DNA from: Aquisalinus flavus
Lineage (GTDB): Bacteria; Pseudomonadota; Alphaproteobacteria; Caulobacterales; Parvularculaceae
NCBI RefSeq assembly: GCF_022559625.1
Contig: NZ_CP042288.1
Span: forward strand, 1,264,409-1,328,408
Reading direction: 5' to 3'
DNA: 64,000 bases
Below, piece after piece: positions 44,015 through 53,577 of the stretch; the stretch's first letter is position 1; each line of letters opens with the position of its first letter. Under the pieces are notes generated by a model. It worked only from the letters and a program-made list of their open reading frames with translations, did not search any database and was not told where the DNA came from. The translations under genes were made by a program, and so were the position numbers.

Positions 44015-45496
44015 TTACGGGGCTTTCAGGGTCGCCAGCACCCGTGGCAAGTGCCGGTGAATATCAGACGCGATGAGGCCCGGGCCAAAGCCCGCTGCCG
44101 CTTCGGCATGAAGCCAGACACCGGCGCAGGCCGCCTCGAACCCCGCCATGCCTTGTGCCATCAGCCCGGTCACGATCCCGGCGAGCACGTCGCCGGAGCC
44201 GGCCGTCGCCAGGAAAGGGGTCGCATTGGCGTTGATTGCGGCCCGGCCATCCGGCGCGGCGACGACCGTGTCGGAGCCTTTGAGGATGACGACGCAGCCC
44301 GCCATGTCAGCGGCGATGCGCGCCGCGGCGAGCTTGGACTGTCCATCCAGCAGGTCGCCGAACAGCCGGGCGAACTCACCGGCATGGGGTGTGATCACGT
44401 CCTTTTCCCGCAGCGCCTGGAACAGGGTCTCGGGATTATCCTCAAAGCTGGTCAGCGCATCGGCATCGAGCACCGCGCCTGCCTCGCTGAACAGCAGGGC
44501 CGCGACACGGTCGCGGGTCTGCGCGCCGCGCCCGGCACCGGGCCCGATCAGCCCGGCCTTCACCTTCCGCTCGGCGATGAACTGGCTGATCGTTTCGCCA
44601 TCGGCGGCCTCTGTCAGCATCACCTCTTCGAGATGGCCGGCATTGATATCCATCGCCTCTTGCGGCGACAGCATCGTCACCGCCCCCGCCCCGGCCCGTG
44701 CCGCACCCATGGCCGCCAGTCTCGCCGCACCGCCTGTATACCGCCCGCCGGACATGACGACCGCATGGCCGCGGCTATATTTGTGGCTGTTATCCGCAGG
44801 CCACGGAAAGTCGGCCCGCCACAGCTCTGGCCCGTTGACGAAGGCGCTGGGCTTTATCGCCTCCAGAACCGACGCATGAATGCCGATATCGGCGAGGATC
44901 ACCTCGCCGCAATGATCCGTGCCGGGATAGAGCATGTGTCCCGGTTTCAGCCGGAAGAATGTGACCGTCGTTTTTGCCCTGATCGCCGTGCCCAGCGCCT
45001 GTCCGGTCGTGCCGTCGATACCGCTCGGGACATCGATGGCGATGACCGGTGCTTCGGCCTTGTTGACCCGTTCGACCAGCGCGGCGACATCGCCCTCGAT
45101 CGAGCGTGACAGGCCGGCGCCGAAGAGTGCATCGACGATCACCGCCGCCTTTTCCGGTTCAGCGTCGGACAAGGGCTCGATCCCGCCATGCCAGTGATCG
45201 GCCATCAGCGCGGCATCGCCTGTCAGCTTGTCTTTCTCGCCCAGAAGCGCCAGCGTCACCGGCCAGCCGGCATCCTTCAGGAGCCGCGCGACGACGAAAC
45301 CATCGCCGCCATTATTGCCCGGCCCGCACAGCACCAGCACCGGGCGCGGCAGCCAGGCCTGTCGCACGCAGCCGGCAACCGCCGCGCCGGCAGCCTCCAT
45401 CAGCGTTGCGCCAGCCGTGCCTGACTGTGTCGTTAACGCATCTGCGCGAGCCATCTCGTCGGTCGTCAGCAGTTCTATCGGTCGATGTTTCATCAT
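44015..45496 (-). CDS. Bifunctional NAD(P)H-hydrate epimerase / ADP-dependent dehydratase
   Basis: A 493-residue fused repair enzyme. The N-terminal half (about 1-215) is the epimerase with LCGPGNNGGDGFVVARLL and PSGIDGTTGQALG. The C-terminal half (about 230-490) is the dehydratase with SHKYSRGHAVVMSGG, LIGPGAGRGAQTRDRV, a VITPHAGEFARLFGD site, and NATPFLATAGSGDVLAGIVTGL. Together they restore NADH and NADPH damaged by hydration. The gene is divergent from glnB across about 120 bp. Confidence 0.93.
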   Translation of the reverse strand: MMKHRPIELLTTDEMARADALTTQSGTAGATLMEAAGAAVAGCVRQAWLPRPVLVLCGPGNNGGDGFVVARLLKDAGWPVTLALLGEKDKLTGDAALMADHWHGGIEPLSDAEPEKAAVIVDALFGAGLSRSIEGDVAALVERVNKAEAPVIAIDVPSGIDGTTGQALGTAIRAKTTVTFFRLKPGHMLYPGTDHCGEVILADIGIHASVLEAIKPSAFVNGPELWRADFPWPADNSHKYSRGHAVVMSGGRYTGGAARLAAMGAARAGAGAVTMLSPQEAMDINAGHLEEVMLTEAADGETISQFIAERKVKAGLIGPGAGRGAQTRDRVAALLFSEAGAVLDADALTSFEDNPETLFQALREKDVITPHAGEFARLFGDLLDGQSKLAAARIAADMAGCVVILKGSDTVVAAPDGRAAINANATPFLATAGSGDVLAGIVTGLMAQGMAGFEAACAGVWLHAEAAAGFGPGLIASDIHRHLPRVLATLKAP

Positions 45497-45578
45497 GGGC
45501 AGCGCTTCAGGGATTGATATGTTTAAAGAAAATGTCTTTGTTGATAGGCTCCGAGTCAGTAGAACACTTCAGGCGTAA

Positions 45579-45956
<378 letters not shown>

Positions 45957-46168
45957 GTGCAGAACTGCGATAATATCTGGCACAAACCTGTTACGCGACA
46001 CGGTTTTCCGCTAGGAATTGCGTAAAATCTGGCCTAAAACTGCTCCGATGTGCTGCATTGCGAAAATCAGGTCTTGAAAAAGGGCCGTGTTTTCGCGCAT
46101 GGTGCACAAACTCATTGCCTTGCAAGGGGCGTATCGCCAACAACAAGAAATTCAGGGGGTTTGACCCG

Positions 46169-47575
46169 ATGTCTGCCGACAAAGTTCTCAAATATATCAA
46201 GGATAACGACGTAAAATACGTGGATCTGCGCTTTACCGATCCCAAGGGTAAATGGCAGCACGTCACGTTCGACCTCTCGATGGTTGACGAAGATTTCTTC
46301 ACCGAAGGCCAGATGTTCGACGGCTCTTCCATCTCCGGCTGGAAAGCGATCAACGAGTCCGACATGATCCTGATGCCGGACACGTCGACCGCCGTCATGG
46401 ACCCCTTCTTCGCTCAGCCGACCCTCGCCGTGTTCTGCGACATTCTCGAGCCGTCAACCGGTCAGGCGTATAATCGCGACCCGCGCACGACTGCCAAGGC
46501 CGCTGAAGCCTATCTCAAATCCACCGGTATCGGCGACACGGCCTTTTTCGGTCCGGAAGCCGAGTTCTTCGTCTTCGACGATGTCCGCTGGACCGTCGAG
46601 CAGAACACCACCGGTTTTGCCATCGACTCCATGGAAGGGCCGTATAACTCCGGCACCGACTATGACAGCGGCAACCTTGGCCACCGTCCAGGCCCGAAAG
46701 GCGGCTATTTCCCGGTTCCGCCGATCGACGCCGCCCAGGACCTGCGTTCCGAAATGCTTACCGTGATGAGCGAAATGGGTCTCGAGCCCGAAAAGCACCA
46801 CCACGAGGTTGCGCCGTCGCAGCACGAGCTCGGCATGAAATTCTCCACCCTGGTGAAGATGGCCGACCGCATGCAGATGTACAAATACATCGTCCACCAG
46901 GTCGCCGCTGCTTATGGCAAGACAGCGACCTTCATGCCGAAACCGATCTTTGGCGATAACGGCTCAGGCATGCATGTCCACCAGTCGATCTGGAAAGACG
47001 GCAAGCCGATGTTCGCCGGCGATCGCTATGCCGACCTGTCGGACACCTGCCTCCACTATATCGGCGGCATCATCAAGCACGCCCGCGCCGTCAACGCCTT
47101 CACCAACCCGCTGACCAACTCCTACAAGCGTCTGGTCCCGGGCTTCGAGGCGCCGATCATGCTGGCCTACTCCGCCCGCAACCGCTCCGCTTCCATCCGT
47201 ATTCCATGGGTTTCCTCGCCGAAAGCCAAGCGGATCGAGACGCGCTTCCCGGATCCGGGTGCCAACCCCTATCTCGCCTTCTCGGCTCTGCTCATGGCCG
47301 GCCTCGACGGGATCGAGAACAAGATCGATCCGGGCGACGCCATGGACAAGGACCTCTACGACCTTCCGCCGGAAGAAGTCGTCGGTATCCCGACCGTTTG
47401 CGGCAATCTGCGTGAAGCGCTGGGCGAACTGGATGCAGACCGCGAATTCCTGAAAAAGGGCAACGTCTTCACCGACGACCAGATCGACGCCTATATCGAA
47501 CTGAAAATGGCCGATGTCATCCGTTACGAGACGACGCCGCACCCGGTCGAATATGCGATGTACTATTCCGTGTAA
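46169..47575 (+). CDS. glnA: Type I glutamine synthetase
   Basis: A 468-residue [24 protein letters not shown], the ammonia/metal site [31 protein letters not shown], and the ATP site [16 protein letters not shown] are present. The adenylylation site falls at Tyr397 ([11 protein letters not shown]), the standard position, so it should be controlled by GlnE and GlnB. It joins ammonia to glutamate. AGGGGG precedes the ATG at 46169; an ORF from 46058 would add an unconserved leader. Confidence 0.97.
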   Translation: MSADKVLKYIKDNDVKYVDLRFTDPKGKWQHVTFDLSMVDEDFFTEGQMFDGSSISGWKAINESDMILMPDTSTAVMDPFFAQPTLAVFCDILEPSTGQAYNRDPRTTAKAAEAYLKSTGIGDTAFFGPEAEFFVFDDVRWTVEQNTTGFAIDSMEGPYNSGTDYDSGNLGHRPGPKGGYFPVPPIDAAQDLRSEMLTVMSEMGLEPEKHHHEVAPSQHELGMKFSTLVKMADRMQMYKYIVHQVAAAYGKTATFMPKPIFGDNGSGMHVHQSIWKDGKPMFAGDRYADLSDTCLHYIGGIIKHARAVNAFTNPLTNSYKRLVPGFEAPIMLAYSARNRSASIRIPWVSSPKAKRIETRFPDPGANPYLAFSALLMAGLDGIENKIDPGDAMDKDLYDLPPEEVVGIPTVCGNLREALGELDADREFLKKGNVFTDDQIDAYIELKMADVIRYETTPHPVEYAMYYSV

Positions 47576-47636
47576 GTCACGACGGAGATAGGCTCCCGGC
47601 CCCGGCAGTTTCGCGGGCCGATGCCTATGTTGCAGG

Positions 47637-47689
47637 AAAGGCGGCTCCTCCGACCCTACAGGGGATCAGGGGAGCCGCCTTTCTTTTTG
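47637..47689 (+). terminator. Rho-independent terminator after glnA
   Basis: AAAGGCGGCTCC (47637-47648) pairs with GGAGCCGCCTTT (47671-47682) over 12 bp, followed by CTTTTTG. It lies just beyond glnA and next to the stop of the convergent small lipoprotein gene, and could serve both. Confidence 0.93.
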
Positions 47690-47692
47690 TCC

Positions 47693-47893
47693 TTATCTTC
47701 TCGTCTGGAAACGGATCGGATCGACATCGCCCGGGTCGTTGGGCGGCTCGGGATCGGTTTCCGGCACGGCGCCCGGATCGTTTTGTTCGTCCGGCAGGTT
47801 ATCGACCGGCTCCGGCGTCTCTTGCGCCGGGCCGCAGGCCGATGCCAGCATCAGCGCCAGCGCCGCCATACTCCCTTTCATCAAGTCCTTCAT
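47693..47893 (-). CDS. Small lipoprotein of unknown function
   Basis: A 66-residue protein with a lipoprotein signal (MKGSMAALALMLASAC, acylated Cys20) and a short Pro/Asp/Glu-rich mature part (ETPEPVDNLPDEQNDPGAVP). AAAGGAGCGAGG lies directly before the ATG, supporting a real gene. It is 25 bp after the DUF421 gene on the same strand. There is no recognised domain; it could be a linker-like envelope lipoprotein. Confidence 0.65.
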   Translation of the reverse strand: MKDLMKGSMAALALMLASACGPAQETPEPVDNLPDEQNDPGAVPETDPEPPNDPGDVDPIRFQTRR

Positions 47894-47918
47894 ATCCTCG
47901 CTCCTTTGGTGAATGACG

Positions 47919-48458
47919 CTATCGCGCCGGGATTCCGTCTACAGTCTTCAACGCGCTGCGATCGGCGGCCTTTTCCTCCGTTCGCGGAATGATGCTGAAC
48001 GAGGCGTCGCTTTCCAGGATCACCCATTTGGCGTCATCGACCGCACGCAGGCCTTCCTCGCGCAGCGCGGCGAGCACTTCCTGCTCGGTGACGCGCTCGC
48101 GCCGCATCGCTTCCTCGATAAACCTGCCGTTTTCCACCAGCAGGCGCGGCTGCGCCTTGATCGCATTGTCAACGAAACCGCTGCGCACGGCAAAAAATGT
48201 CAGCACATATTGCAGGCCGAGCAGCAGGCCGATGGCGAACAGCGCCTCCAGGATCGACACATCCTTCAGCAGGATGCCGGACGCCATCAGCGAGCCGAGC
48301 GCCACGGTGACGATCCAGTCGAAATTGTTCATCTGCGAGGTCGCCCGCTTGCCGACCAGCCGCACGAAGCCGATGATCGCGAAATACAGGATCGGCGCGG
48401 TGATGAGTATCCGCCACAGCGTGTCCTGGTCGTCGATGAACAGCTTGATCTCGTTCAC
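47919..48458 (-). CDS. DUF421 (YetF-like) membrane protein
   Basis: A 179-residue protein with three membrane segments (about 15-35, 48-68, 72-92) and the DUF421 signature FVRLVGKRATSQMNNFDWIVTVALGSLMAS, then a cytoplasmic part (QPRLLVENGRFIEEAMRRERVTEQEVLAALREEGL) typical of YetF proteins. Function unknown, possibly linked to spore or stress physiology in other phyla. The start is a GTG preceded by GGGGATC. Confidence 0.85.
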   Translation of the reverse strand: MNEIKLFIDDQDTLWRILITAPILYFAIIGFVRLVGKRATSQMNNFDWIVTVALGSLMASGILLKDVSILEALFAIGLLLGLQYVLTFFAVRSGFVDNAIKAQPRLLVENGRFIEEAMRRERVTEQEVLAALREEGLRAVDDAKWVILESDASFSIIPRTEEKAADRSALKTVDGIPAR

Positions 48459-48592
48459 GGTCGATCCCCGTTCGTTAACCGTCTTTGGCTGACAAACAGG
48501 CCGAAGACGACGCCGGTTCCCGCCTGCGCTGCACTGGCCGCGGTAAACCCATGATAGGGAACGGTTTACCTTGTTCTGCTAGCCTCTTCTCC

Positions 48593-49210
48593 ATGATCAG
48601 ATATTCCCGGATACTCGTCATCGCCGCCCTCACCGGTCTCGTTGCTGCCTGCGCCACGGCCCCGCCGCCGCAACAGGAAAACGCCTGCAAGATCTTCGAG
48701 TCCAAGCGCTCCTGGTATTCCGCGACCCGCAAGGTGGAAAAGAAATACGGCGTGCCGATCTCCTTGCAGCTCGCCATCGTCAAGCAGGAAAGCGCCTTCC
48801 GCAGCCACGCCAAGCCCGAACGCGGCAAGTTCCTGTTCATCTTCCCCGGCGCAAGGCCGTCCAGCGCAACCGGCTATGCCCAGGCCCTCGACACCACCTG
48901 GGAGACCTACAAGGCCGATACCGGCCGCCGCTTCTCCGACCGTAACAATTTCAGCGATGCCGTCGATTTCATCGGCTGGTATGCCGACCTGTCGCGCCAG
49001 CGCTCCGGCATCCGGCCCGGCGACGCCTACAACCAGTATCTCGCCTATCATGAGGGCCAGGGTGGCTATAATCGCGGCACCTACCGCTCAAAGCCCGGCG
49101 TTCAGAGCATCGCCCGGCAGGTCGCCCATACCGCCCAGACCTATGAAAGCCAGTTGAACCGGTGCGAGAAGAAATTCCGCCGCGGCATTCCGCTGATCCC
49201 GTTTATCTAG
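48593..49210 (+). CDS. SLT-type transglycosylase-like lipoprotein
   Basis: About 205 residues with lipobox LVAAC (Cys20). The lysozyme-fold part has VEKKYGVPISLQLAIVKQESAFRSHAKPERGK, whose Glu in KQESAF is the catalytic acid of SLT transglycosylases, then SSATGYAQALDTTWETYKADTG and YLAYHEGQGGYNRGTYRSK. It should cleave glycan strands in the envelope. The longer ORF from 48485 overlaps the DUF421 start and lacks an export signal, so I use the ATG at 48593. Confidence 0.85.
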   Translation: MIRYSRILVIAALTGLVAACATAPPPQQENACKIFESKRSWYSATRKVEKKYGVPISLQLAIVKQESAFRSHAKPERGKFLFIFPGARPSSATGYAQALDTTWETYKADTGRRFSDRNNFSDAVDFIGWYADLSRQRSGIRPGDAYNQYLAYHEGQGGYNRGTYRSKPGVQSIARQVAHTAQTYESQLNRCEKKFRRGIPLIPFI

Positions 49211-49293
49211 CAAAACGCTTCACTTCGGCGCTTTTCTTCAGGCCGGACTTCACTCCCTCATCACGAAATCCATACCGCTGCCTTGGGGTCAGC

Positions 49294-49548
49294 CTAGCTG
49301 TCGGACGAGGTCATGTTGCGCTGCGGCGTAGTCTTTTCCTTCTCGTCGGCCTTGCGCACACGGGTGACGCCGGCCGGGCGCTCAGTGGCCCGCTTCTCCT
49401 CGTCCTGCGTGCCTTTTTTCTTCTGCAGCGTGCCGCCGGCGCGCCCGCCATTGGTCGGCTCGCCTTCTTCGCCGAGACCCTCCCGGCTCTCCAGCTGGCC
49501 CTGGCGGGTTGTCGGTTCGCGCTCGAAATCCTTCTCTTCATCAGCCAT
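49294..49548 (-). CDS. Small hydrophilic protein of unknown function
   Basis: An 84-residue, highly charged, Gly/Glu/Lys/Arg-rich sequence with no hydrophobic segment and no recognised domain (starts MADEEKDFEREPTTRQGQLE). The AAAGGAG site eight bases before the ATG supports translation and picks this frame over an overlapping one. It resembles small stress-type disordered proteins only in composition. Confidence 0.55.
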   Translation of the reverse strand: MADEEKDFEREPTTRQGQLESREGLGEEGEPTNGGRAGGTLQKKKGTQDEEKRATERPAGVTRVRKADEKEKTTPQRNMTSSDS

Positions 49549-49757
49549 CTCAGGTCTCCTTTATGATTTCCTGACAGGCCAACGTTCCGCGCCGCGCGCC
49601 CGTTCCGGTTAAATTCCCCACACGGGGCCGTTCAGGCTTGCCCGGCTCGCCCGAAAGCCTGTAGCTATCTGTGTTTCATGCAATCTCTCCAGCGCATCCA
49701 CAAAAGTGGGACCCGGTTTCGTCACAGGATGCGCGCAAACAGGAATGTGTAGTACCG

Positions 49758-51764
49758 ATGGCCCGCAAATCCGCCAAAGCCGCTGTTGAAGATGACCTGT
49801 TTTCCGGGGGTGACTACACCGCCAAGGATATCGAGGTGCTGGAGGGGCTGGAGCCTGTCCGCAAGCGGCCGGGCATGTATATCGGCGGCACCGACGAAAA
49901 GGCCCTGCACCACCTCTTTGCCGAAGTGCTCGACAACTCCATGGACGAGGCCGTCGCCGGCCATGCCAGCCGCATCGAGGTCGAGCTGCACGAGAACGGC
50001 GCGCTCACCGTCTCCGACAATGGCCGCGGGATGCCGATCGACCCGCACCCGAAATTCAAGAACAAGTCCGCGCTGGAAGTGATCATGACCACGCTCCATG
50101 CCGGCGGGAAATTCTCCAACAAGGCCTATGCCACCTCCGGCGGCCTGCACGGCGTCGGCGCCTCGGTCGTCAACGCCCTGTCCGATGAATTGACCGTCGA
50201 GGTCGCGCGCGGGCGCAAGCTTTACCGCCAGACCTTCTCGCGTGGCATCCCGACCTCGAAGCTGCAGACCGTCGGCGATGCGCCCAACCGGCGCGGCACG
50301 TCGACTACCTTCCACCCGGACCCGGAGATTTTCGGCGACAAGCTGAGCTTCAAACCGGCCCGCCTGTTCCGCATGACCCGCTCCAAGGCCTATCTCTTCG
50401 GCGGTGTCGAGATCCGCTGGAAATGCGCACCCGAGCTGATCAAGGATGAGACCCCGGCGCAGGACGTCTTCAAGTTCGACAACGGCCTGCGCGACTATCT
50501 CCAGTCGGTCATCGACACGAAGCCGACGGTCACCGACGACATCTTCTCCGGCAAGGTGACGCGCGAGGGCGGCCATGGCACGGTCGAATGGGCCATATGC
50601 TGGGGCCAGACAGGCTTCGCCATGGAGGGGGGGCAGACCGCCGACGGCTTCTCCCACTCCTATTGCAACACCATCCCGACGCCGGAAGGCGGCACCCATG
50701 AACAGGGCCTGCGCTCGGCGCTGACCCGCGGCCTGAAAGCCTATGCCGAGCTCGCCGGCGTCAAGAAAGGCGCCCAGGTCACGGCGGAAGACGTGATGGG
50801 CACCGCCGGGGCGATGCTGTCGATCTTCATCTCCAACCCGGAATTCCAGGGCCAGACCAAGGACAAGCTCGCCACCAACGAGGCGCACAAGCTGACCGAG
50901 ACCGCGATCAGGGCGGCGTTCGACCACTGGCTCGCCGGGCACCGCAAGCAGGCCGACCAGCTGCTCGACTGGGTCATCGACCGTGCCGACGAGCGGCTGC
51001 GCCGCCGCAAGGAAAAGGAAGTCTCCCGCGCCAGCGCCATGCGCAAGCTGCGCCTGCCGGGCAAGCTTGCCGACTGCTCGCAACAGGCCGCAGAGAACAC
51101 CGAGATCTTCCTCGTCGAGGGCGATAGCGCCGGCGGCTCCGCCAAACAGGCGCGCAATCGCAAGACCCAGGCGATCCTGCCCCTCAGAGGCAAGATCCTC
51201 AACGTCGCCTCGGCGACGCGCGACAAGATCGCCGGCAATCAGGAGATCAACGACATCATCCAGGCGCTCGGCTGCGGCATCGGCTCGAAATTCGAGATCG
51301 AGGATCTGCGCTACGAGAAGGTCATCATCATGACCGACGCCGATGTCGACGGCGCCCATATCGCCGCCCTGCTCATCACCTTCTTCCATCGCTCGATGCC
51401 GCAGCTGATCGACGCCGGCCGCCTCTACCTCGCCCAGCCGCCGCTCTATCGCGTCTCCCAGGGCGGAAAGTCAGCCTACGCCCTTGACGAGGCCCATCGC
51501 GACCGGCTGATCGAGACCGAGTTCCGCAAGGGCCAGAAGGTCGACGTCTCCCGCTTCAAGGGCCTCGGCGAGATGATGCCGGCCCAGCTCAAGGAAACCA
51601 CCATGAACCCGGCCACGAGAACGCTGGCCCGCGTCGTCATCCCCGAAGACAAGGTCGTCGAAGTCACCGACCTCGTCGAACGCCTGATGGGCAAAAAGGC
51701 CGAAGCCCGGTATAACTTCATCCAGGAAAACGCGGCGTTCGTGGTGGAAGAGCTGGATATTTAG
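49758..51764 (+). CDS. parE: DNA topoisomerase IV subunit B
   Basis: About 668 residues. The GHKL ATPase has EPVRKRPGMYIGGTDEKALHHL, LDNSMDEAVAGHA, VSDNGRGMPI and GLHGVGASVVNALS. The TOPRIM part has VEGDSAGGSAKQARNRKTQAILPLRGKILNV and MTDADVDGAHIAALLI, and the C-terminus has GLGEMMPAQLKETTMNP. The opening (FSGGDYTAKDIEVLEGLEPV) and lack of gyrase-specific insert point to ParE. With ParC (not in the window) it decatenates chromosomes. The ATG at 49758 is preferred over an upstream GTG. Confidence 0.95.
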   Translation: MARKSAKAAVEDDLFSGGDYTAKDIEVLEGLEPVRKRPGMYIGGTDEKALHHLFAEVLDNSMDEAVAGHASRIEVELHENGALTVSDNGRGMPIDPHPKFKNKSALEVIMTTLHAGGKFSNKAYATSGGLHGVGASVVNALSDELTVEVARGRKLYRQTFSRGIPTSKLQTVGDAPNRRGTSTTFHPDPEIFGDKLSFKPARLFRMTRSKAYLFGGVEIRWKCAPELIKDETPAQDVFKFDNGLRDYLQSVIDTKPTVTDDIFSGKVTREGGHGTVEWAICWGQTGFAMEGGQTADGFSHSYCNTIPTPEGGTHEQGLRSALTRGLKAYAELAGVKKGAQVTAEDVMGTAGAMLSIFISNPEFQGQTKDKLATNEAHKLTETAIRAAFDHWLAGHRKQADQLLDWVIDRADERLRRRKEKEVSRASAMRKLRLPGKLADCSQQAAENTEIFLVEGDSAGGSAKQARNRKTQAILPLRGKILNVASATRDKIAGNQEINDIIQALGCGIGSKFEIEDLRYEKVIIMTDADVDGAHIAALLITFFHRSMPQLIDAGRLYLAQPPLYRVSQGGKSAYALDEAHRDRLIETEFRKGQKVDVSRFKGLGEMMPAQLKETTMNPATRTLARVVIPEDKVVEVTDLVERLMGKKAEARYNFIQENAAFVVEELDI

Positions 51765-51835
51765 GGGGCGGGGCTTGAATTTAATCCGTACCCTGGACAT
51801 TATTGGACATAGACAAGCCAGTCCCATGGATCGCT

Positions 51836-52084
51836 ATGACCGAGGTATTCTACATCGTCACCCGCAAAATTGGCGAAGCCCTGTATTGGGGCGCACCATA
51901 TATGGAGGTCGATTTCTACCCTAATATGGCAGCACTCGAACAAGCGATGTTCGATATCATTGAACAAACAGACTATGCGGTCGATCGCTCAATTTCCGTT
52001 TTTGAGCAATGGGATGAAGCTGAAGAGTTTTTCCCACGAGAATATCACTGGGGTTGCCAAAAGATAGCAGTAGAAGCGCCTTAG
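51836..52084 (+). CDS. Small orphan protein, AT-richer
   Basis: About 82 residues (MTEVFYIVTRKIGEALYWGA...), acidic and aromatic-rich, with no recognised domain. Its base composition is AT-richer than parE next door. It overlaps the convergent HNH nuclease gene by four bases. Together they look like a small acquired patch. Whether this is a partner, such as an immunity or modulator protein, is speculation from proximity only; the start codon could also be a TTG at 51803. Confidence 0.5.
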   Translation: MTEVFYIVTRKIGEALYWGAPYMEVDFYPNMAALEQAMFDIIEQTDYAVDRSISVFEQWDEAEEFFPREYHWGCQKIAVEAP

Positions 52085-52998
52085 AAACCGTGCCATCCAC
52101 GATGCCAAGCAAGAAATCTGGGGTGCGGATGAAATTCCGGTTTGTTTTCAGGGACTAGCAGACATCCGGTAGGGTTGATGATTGCCTTTAGTCCATCAAC
52201 ATCGTTCACTTTCCGAGAGATTAGGATTTCTCCGCCCTCGCCTGCACTTATCAAGCCTCGGTCGAACATCCAATGAACAGTGCCTGATAGGGCTAAGCCA
52301 TTCTTGATGCTGTCCGGCCCCCCATGCTCCACGGGCTTGATATGCGCTCCCTCAACTTCAGCCCTGCCTCCGCCATTGACAAACCGCCAACCTGTTACCG
52401 CACATTTTTTATCGTACGCATTGAGGACCGACAGCCTGAAACGACGATCACGGAGCGTTTTGTTCTGAAGGCTGCTAACGACCTTACGCTCAACTTGAAA
52501 AGGAATCGGCTCGTCATCAAAGCCAGAAATACTACCTTCATTTAGTTGATCGATACGCGGTAATTCAGCTTCTTCATTTTGCCATCCGAGGGAGACAATC
52601 CGTGCGAAGTCAATGTCGGAGATATAGCGAACCGCTTGCAAAGCATGGCCGGTGTTTGCTTTGCCATCGGCTTTCTGAAGATTAGTTTCCAGAAACCTGT
52701 CTTCGAAGAGCCTAGACACTGGCCTAGCAAAGCTTGCATACGTCTCGGGCACAATATCAGCGTAAAAAAGGTCTGTACCTGCTGGGTCGGGACGGATTGC
52801 TCCGATCTTTGCAACACCCGAATAGGCTCCTCGACTGAGAGGGCTTACAGTCAGGTCTTTTACCGGCGTGAAGTAAACGACCCAATCATTTTGGATAGCC
52901 TCCATGCGCCGCAAGTATCTTTTCGGGAAGTGGTAATGCGAACCCGGCTCATCATCATATTTCGAGTTGCCGCCGTGAACCAAAACGCCCTTTGTCAT
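52081..52998 (-). CDS. HNH endonuclease with N-terminal PUA/EVE-like domain
   Basis: A 305-residue protein. The C-terminal part is an HNH nuclease: YDKKCAVTGW, then H219 in EGAHIKPVEHGGPDS, N233 in KNGLALSG and H242 in VHWMFDRGLIS. The N-terminal half begins GGNSKYDDEPGSHYHFPKRYLRRMEAIQNDWVVYF, a pattern seen in HNH proteins whose front domain looks like a PUA/EVE-type reader of modified bases, which suggests a modification-dependent restriction enzyme (inferred). GAGGG precedes the ATG. It sits alone beside an orphan gene and a repeat-rich region, without a methyltransferase. Confidence 0.75.
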   Translation of the reverse strand: MTKGVLVHGGNSKYDDEPGSHYHFPKRYLRRMEAIQNDWVVYFTPVKDLTVSPLSRGAYSGVAKIGAIRPDPAGTDLFYADIVPETYASFARPVSRLFEDRFLETNLQKADGKANTGHALQAVRYISDIDFARIVSLGWQNEEAELPRIDQLNEGSISGFDDEPIPFQVERKVVSSLQNKTLRDRRFRLSVLNAYDKKCAVTGWRFVNGGGRAEVEGAHIKPVEHGGPDSIKNGLALSGTVHWMFDRGLISAGEGGEILISRKVNDVDGLKAIINPTGCLLVPENKPEFHPHPRFLAWHRGWHGF

Positions 52999-53143
52999 CC
53001 AGCCCTCGTAGTGTCTTTTTGGATTTCGAGCGGAAAGACTAAACAGATTGGTAGTTGATGGTAAGTCAAATCAGCCAAGGCCTTTCAACGCATGGCGGCC
53101 AATCGTTTTACCGCGGCCGGTGAAACACTCGCCAATCCCTCCA

Positions 53144-53305
53144 CCGTCATCCCGGGGCCTTCGGAGAAGGAACCCGGGACCCATCTCTGACGCAATGATT
53201 GCTCACGAGACCTTGTTCTGCGTTCCATCCGATAAGAAAATCCTGCACCAAAGCCAACGCACCAGAGCTGGGTCCCGGCGCGCGCTGCGCTTGGCCGGGA
53301 TGACG
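53144..53305. repeat. Imperfect large inverted repeat
   Basis: The outer arms CGTCATCCCGG (53145-53155) and CCGGGATGACG (53295-53305) are perfect, and the inner arms at 53174-53189 and 53263-53278 pair over 15 of 16 bases. The CGTCATCCCGG...GGGACCCA style is familiar from dispersed intergenic palindromes in alphaproteobacteria. Only one copy is seen in this window. Confidence 0.65.
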
Positions 53306-53362
53306 AGCTACTGAAAACTAACCACCCGCAAAATTATTTATCCCCGCCCCGCTAACCACCCC

Positions 53363-53490
53363 CATACTCCCTTCCACGCGCCGGTGAGGATCGGCGCCGA
53401 GGGGATGGCTCCCGCCGGTGACCTGCCGGCGGCCCGTCCCATCAGGTTTCGGAAGGCCGAGGTCCCGTTCGCGGGACTGGTGAGGGTGTG
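53363..53490 (+). ncRNA. Candidate structured RNA (multi-branch fold)
   Basis: A closing stem (53363-53374 with 53479-53490, 10 of 12 pairs, three of them G-U) encloses four hairpins: GCGCCG/CGGCGC (53378/53392), GGGATGG/CCGTCCC nested over CCGCCGG/CCGGCGG (53402-53440), TCGG/CCGA (53449-53460) and GTCCCG-TTCG-CGGGAC (53462-53477). The G-U pairs and the canonical C(UUCG)G tetraloop both favour the plus strand. It matches no RNA family I recognise, and no plus-strand gene follows it. Confidence 0.3.
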
Positions 53491-53577
53491 CACAGCTTTG
53501 CATCGTCCTTTCGAACGGCGTCCCGGGGTAGCCCCCGGGCGGGAGAGCTATGCACTTTGGCCCCGCATCGAACGCCG

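Noticed and set aside
45957..46168. Sigma-54/NtrC promoter upstream of glnA (TGGCAC at about 45979)
   Set aside because: The -24-like TGGCAC is not followed at the right spacing by a -12 TTGCA-type element, and no clear NtrC site is visible.
53362..53480. SRP (4.5S) RNA
   Set aside because: CGGAAGG recalls the SRP loop, but the flanking AGG and AGCA bulge bases and a long single hairpin are missing.
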